The translations under genes were made by a program, and so were the position numbers. From an uncultured Lachnospiraceae bacterium (GTDB taxonomy: Bacteria > Bacillota > Clostridia > Lachnospirales > Lachnospiraceae): a DNA stretch of 14,144 nucleotides. The stretch lies in contig CAMHCL010000032.1 of NCBI GenBank assembly GCA_946183625.1, positions 1 to 14,144 of the forward strand, written 5' to 3'. Under the pieces are notes generated by a model, which worked only from the letters and a program-made list of their open reading frames with translations, had not been told where the DNA came from and searched no databases. Shown in pieces: positions 14,075-14,144 of this stretch. Every line of letters begins with the position of its first letter. Within the stretch, counting starts at the first letter, position 1.

Positions 14075-14102
14075 CCGAAAATTCTTAATAAAGAATATTC
14101 GG
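14075..14102 (+). repeat. Hairpin downstream of the tRNA genes
   Basis: CCGAAAATTCTT (14075-14086) pairs with AAGAATATTCGG (14091-14102) at 11 of 12 positions around the loop AATA. No U-run follows, so it is a poor intrinsic terminator, though it is the only strong structure after the tRNAs. Otherwise 14001-14144 holds nothing I can support as a gene; an ATG at the very end (14142) could begin one beyond the window. Confidence 0.5.
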
Positions 14103-14144
14103 AATTGAACGAATCCAAATAAGAACAGTAAATTTTTGGAAATG

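Noticed and set aside
1..14144. Mobile elements, CRISPR arrays or a classical defence system
   Set aside because: No transposase, integrase, regularly spaced repeats, nuclease or toxin-antitoxin pair was seen on either strand.

Overview
The window looks like chromosome from a low-GC Firmicute of the Lachnospiraceae type (Butyrivibrio/Pseudobutyrivibrio-like). This is inferred from AT-rich coding DNA with strong Shine-Dalgarno sites, multi-domain GGDEF/EAL proteins, a Clostridia-style EF-G-like protein, a BspA-type leucine-rich repeat protein and tRNA genes without an encoded CCA. I cannot name the species.

Positions 1-9981 (+ strand) carry seven tightly packed, co-directional genes that probably form one long transcript from an extended -10 promoter at about 30-38 to a bidirectional terminator at 9986-10031. 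In order: (1) a 7-TM/PAS/degenerate-GGDEF/EAL protein; (2) a membrane sensor with HAMP and a PP2C (SpoIIE/RsbU-type) phosphatase; (3) an RsbW/SpoIIAB-type serine kinase; (4) a STAS anti-anti-sigma-type protein; (5) a cytoplasmic protein with a YunG-like domain, PAS, degenerate GGDEF and EAL; (6) an EF-G-like translation factor with an unusually short G domain; (7) a Sel1/TPR-like helical-repeat protein. Genes 2-4 are a complete partner-switching module with no sigma factor nearby, enclosed by two predicted c-di-GMP phosphodiesterases. The layout recalls the Pseudomonas SiaABCD operon but is built from different parts, and is the most interesting system here.

Positions 10013-11905 (- strand) encode a cytoplasmic LacI-type ligand-binding domain fused to GGDEF, the only GGDEF in the window with an intact motif. 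It is cut by an in-frame UAA; the last 32 codons of the domain continue in the same frame beyond it. All c-di-GMP-related enzymes seen would therefore favour low c-di-GMP, unless the stop is read through or is a sequence error.

Positions 12020-13672 (+) encode a membrane-anchored protein with a cytoplasmic kinase fold that has lost catalytic residues and its activation segment (a probable pseudokinase), plus an outer LRR domain. Positions 13725-14000 hold a very good promoter and two tandem serine tRNA genes (UGA and GGA). The last 144 bases hold one hairpin and no gene I can support. No mobile elements, CRISPR arrays or rRNA genes were seen.
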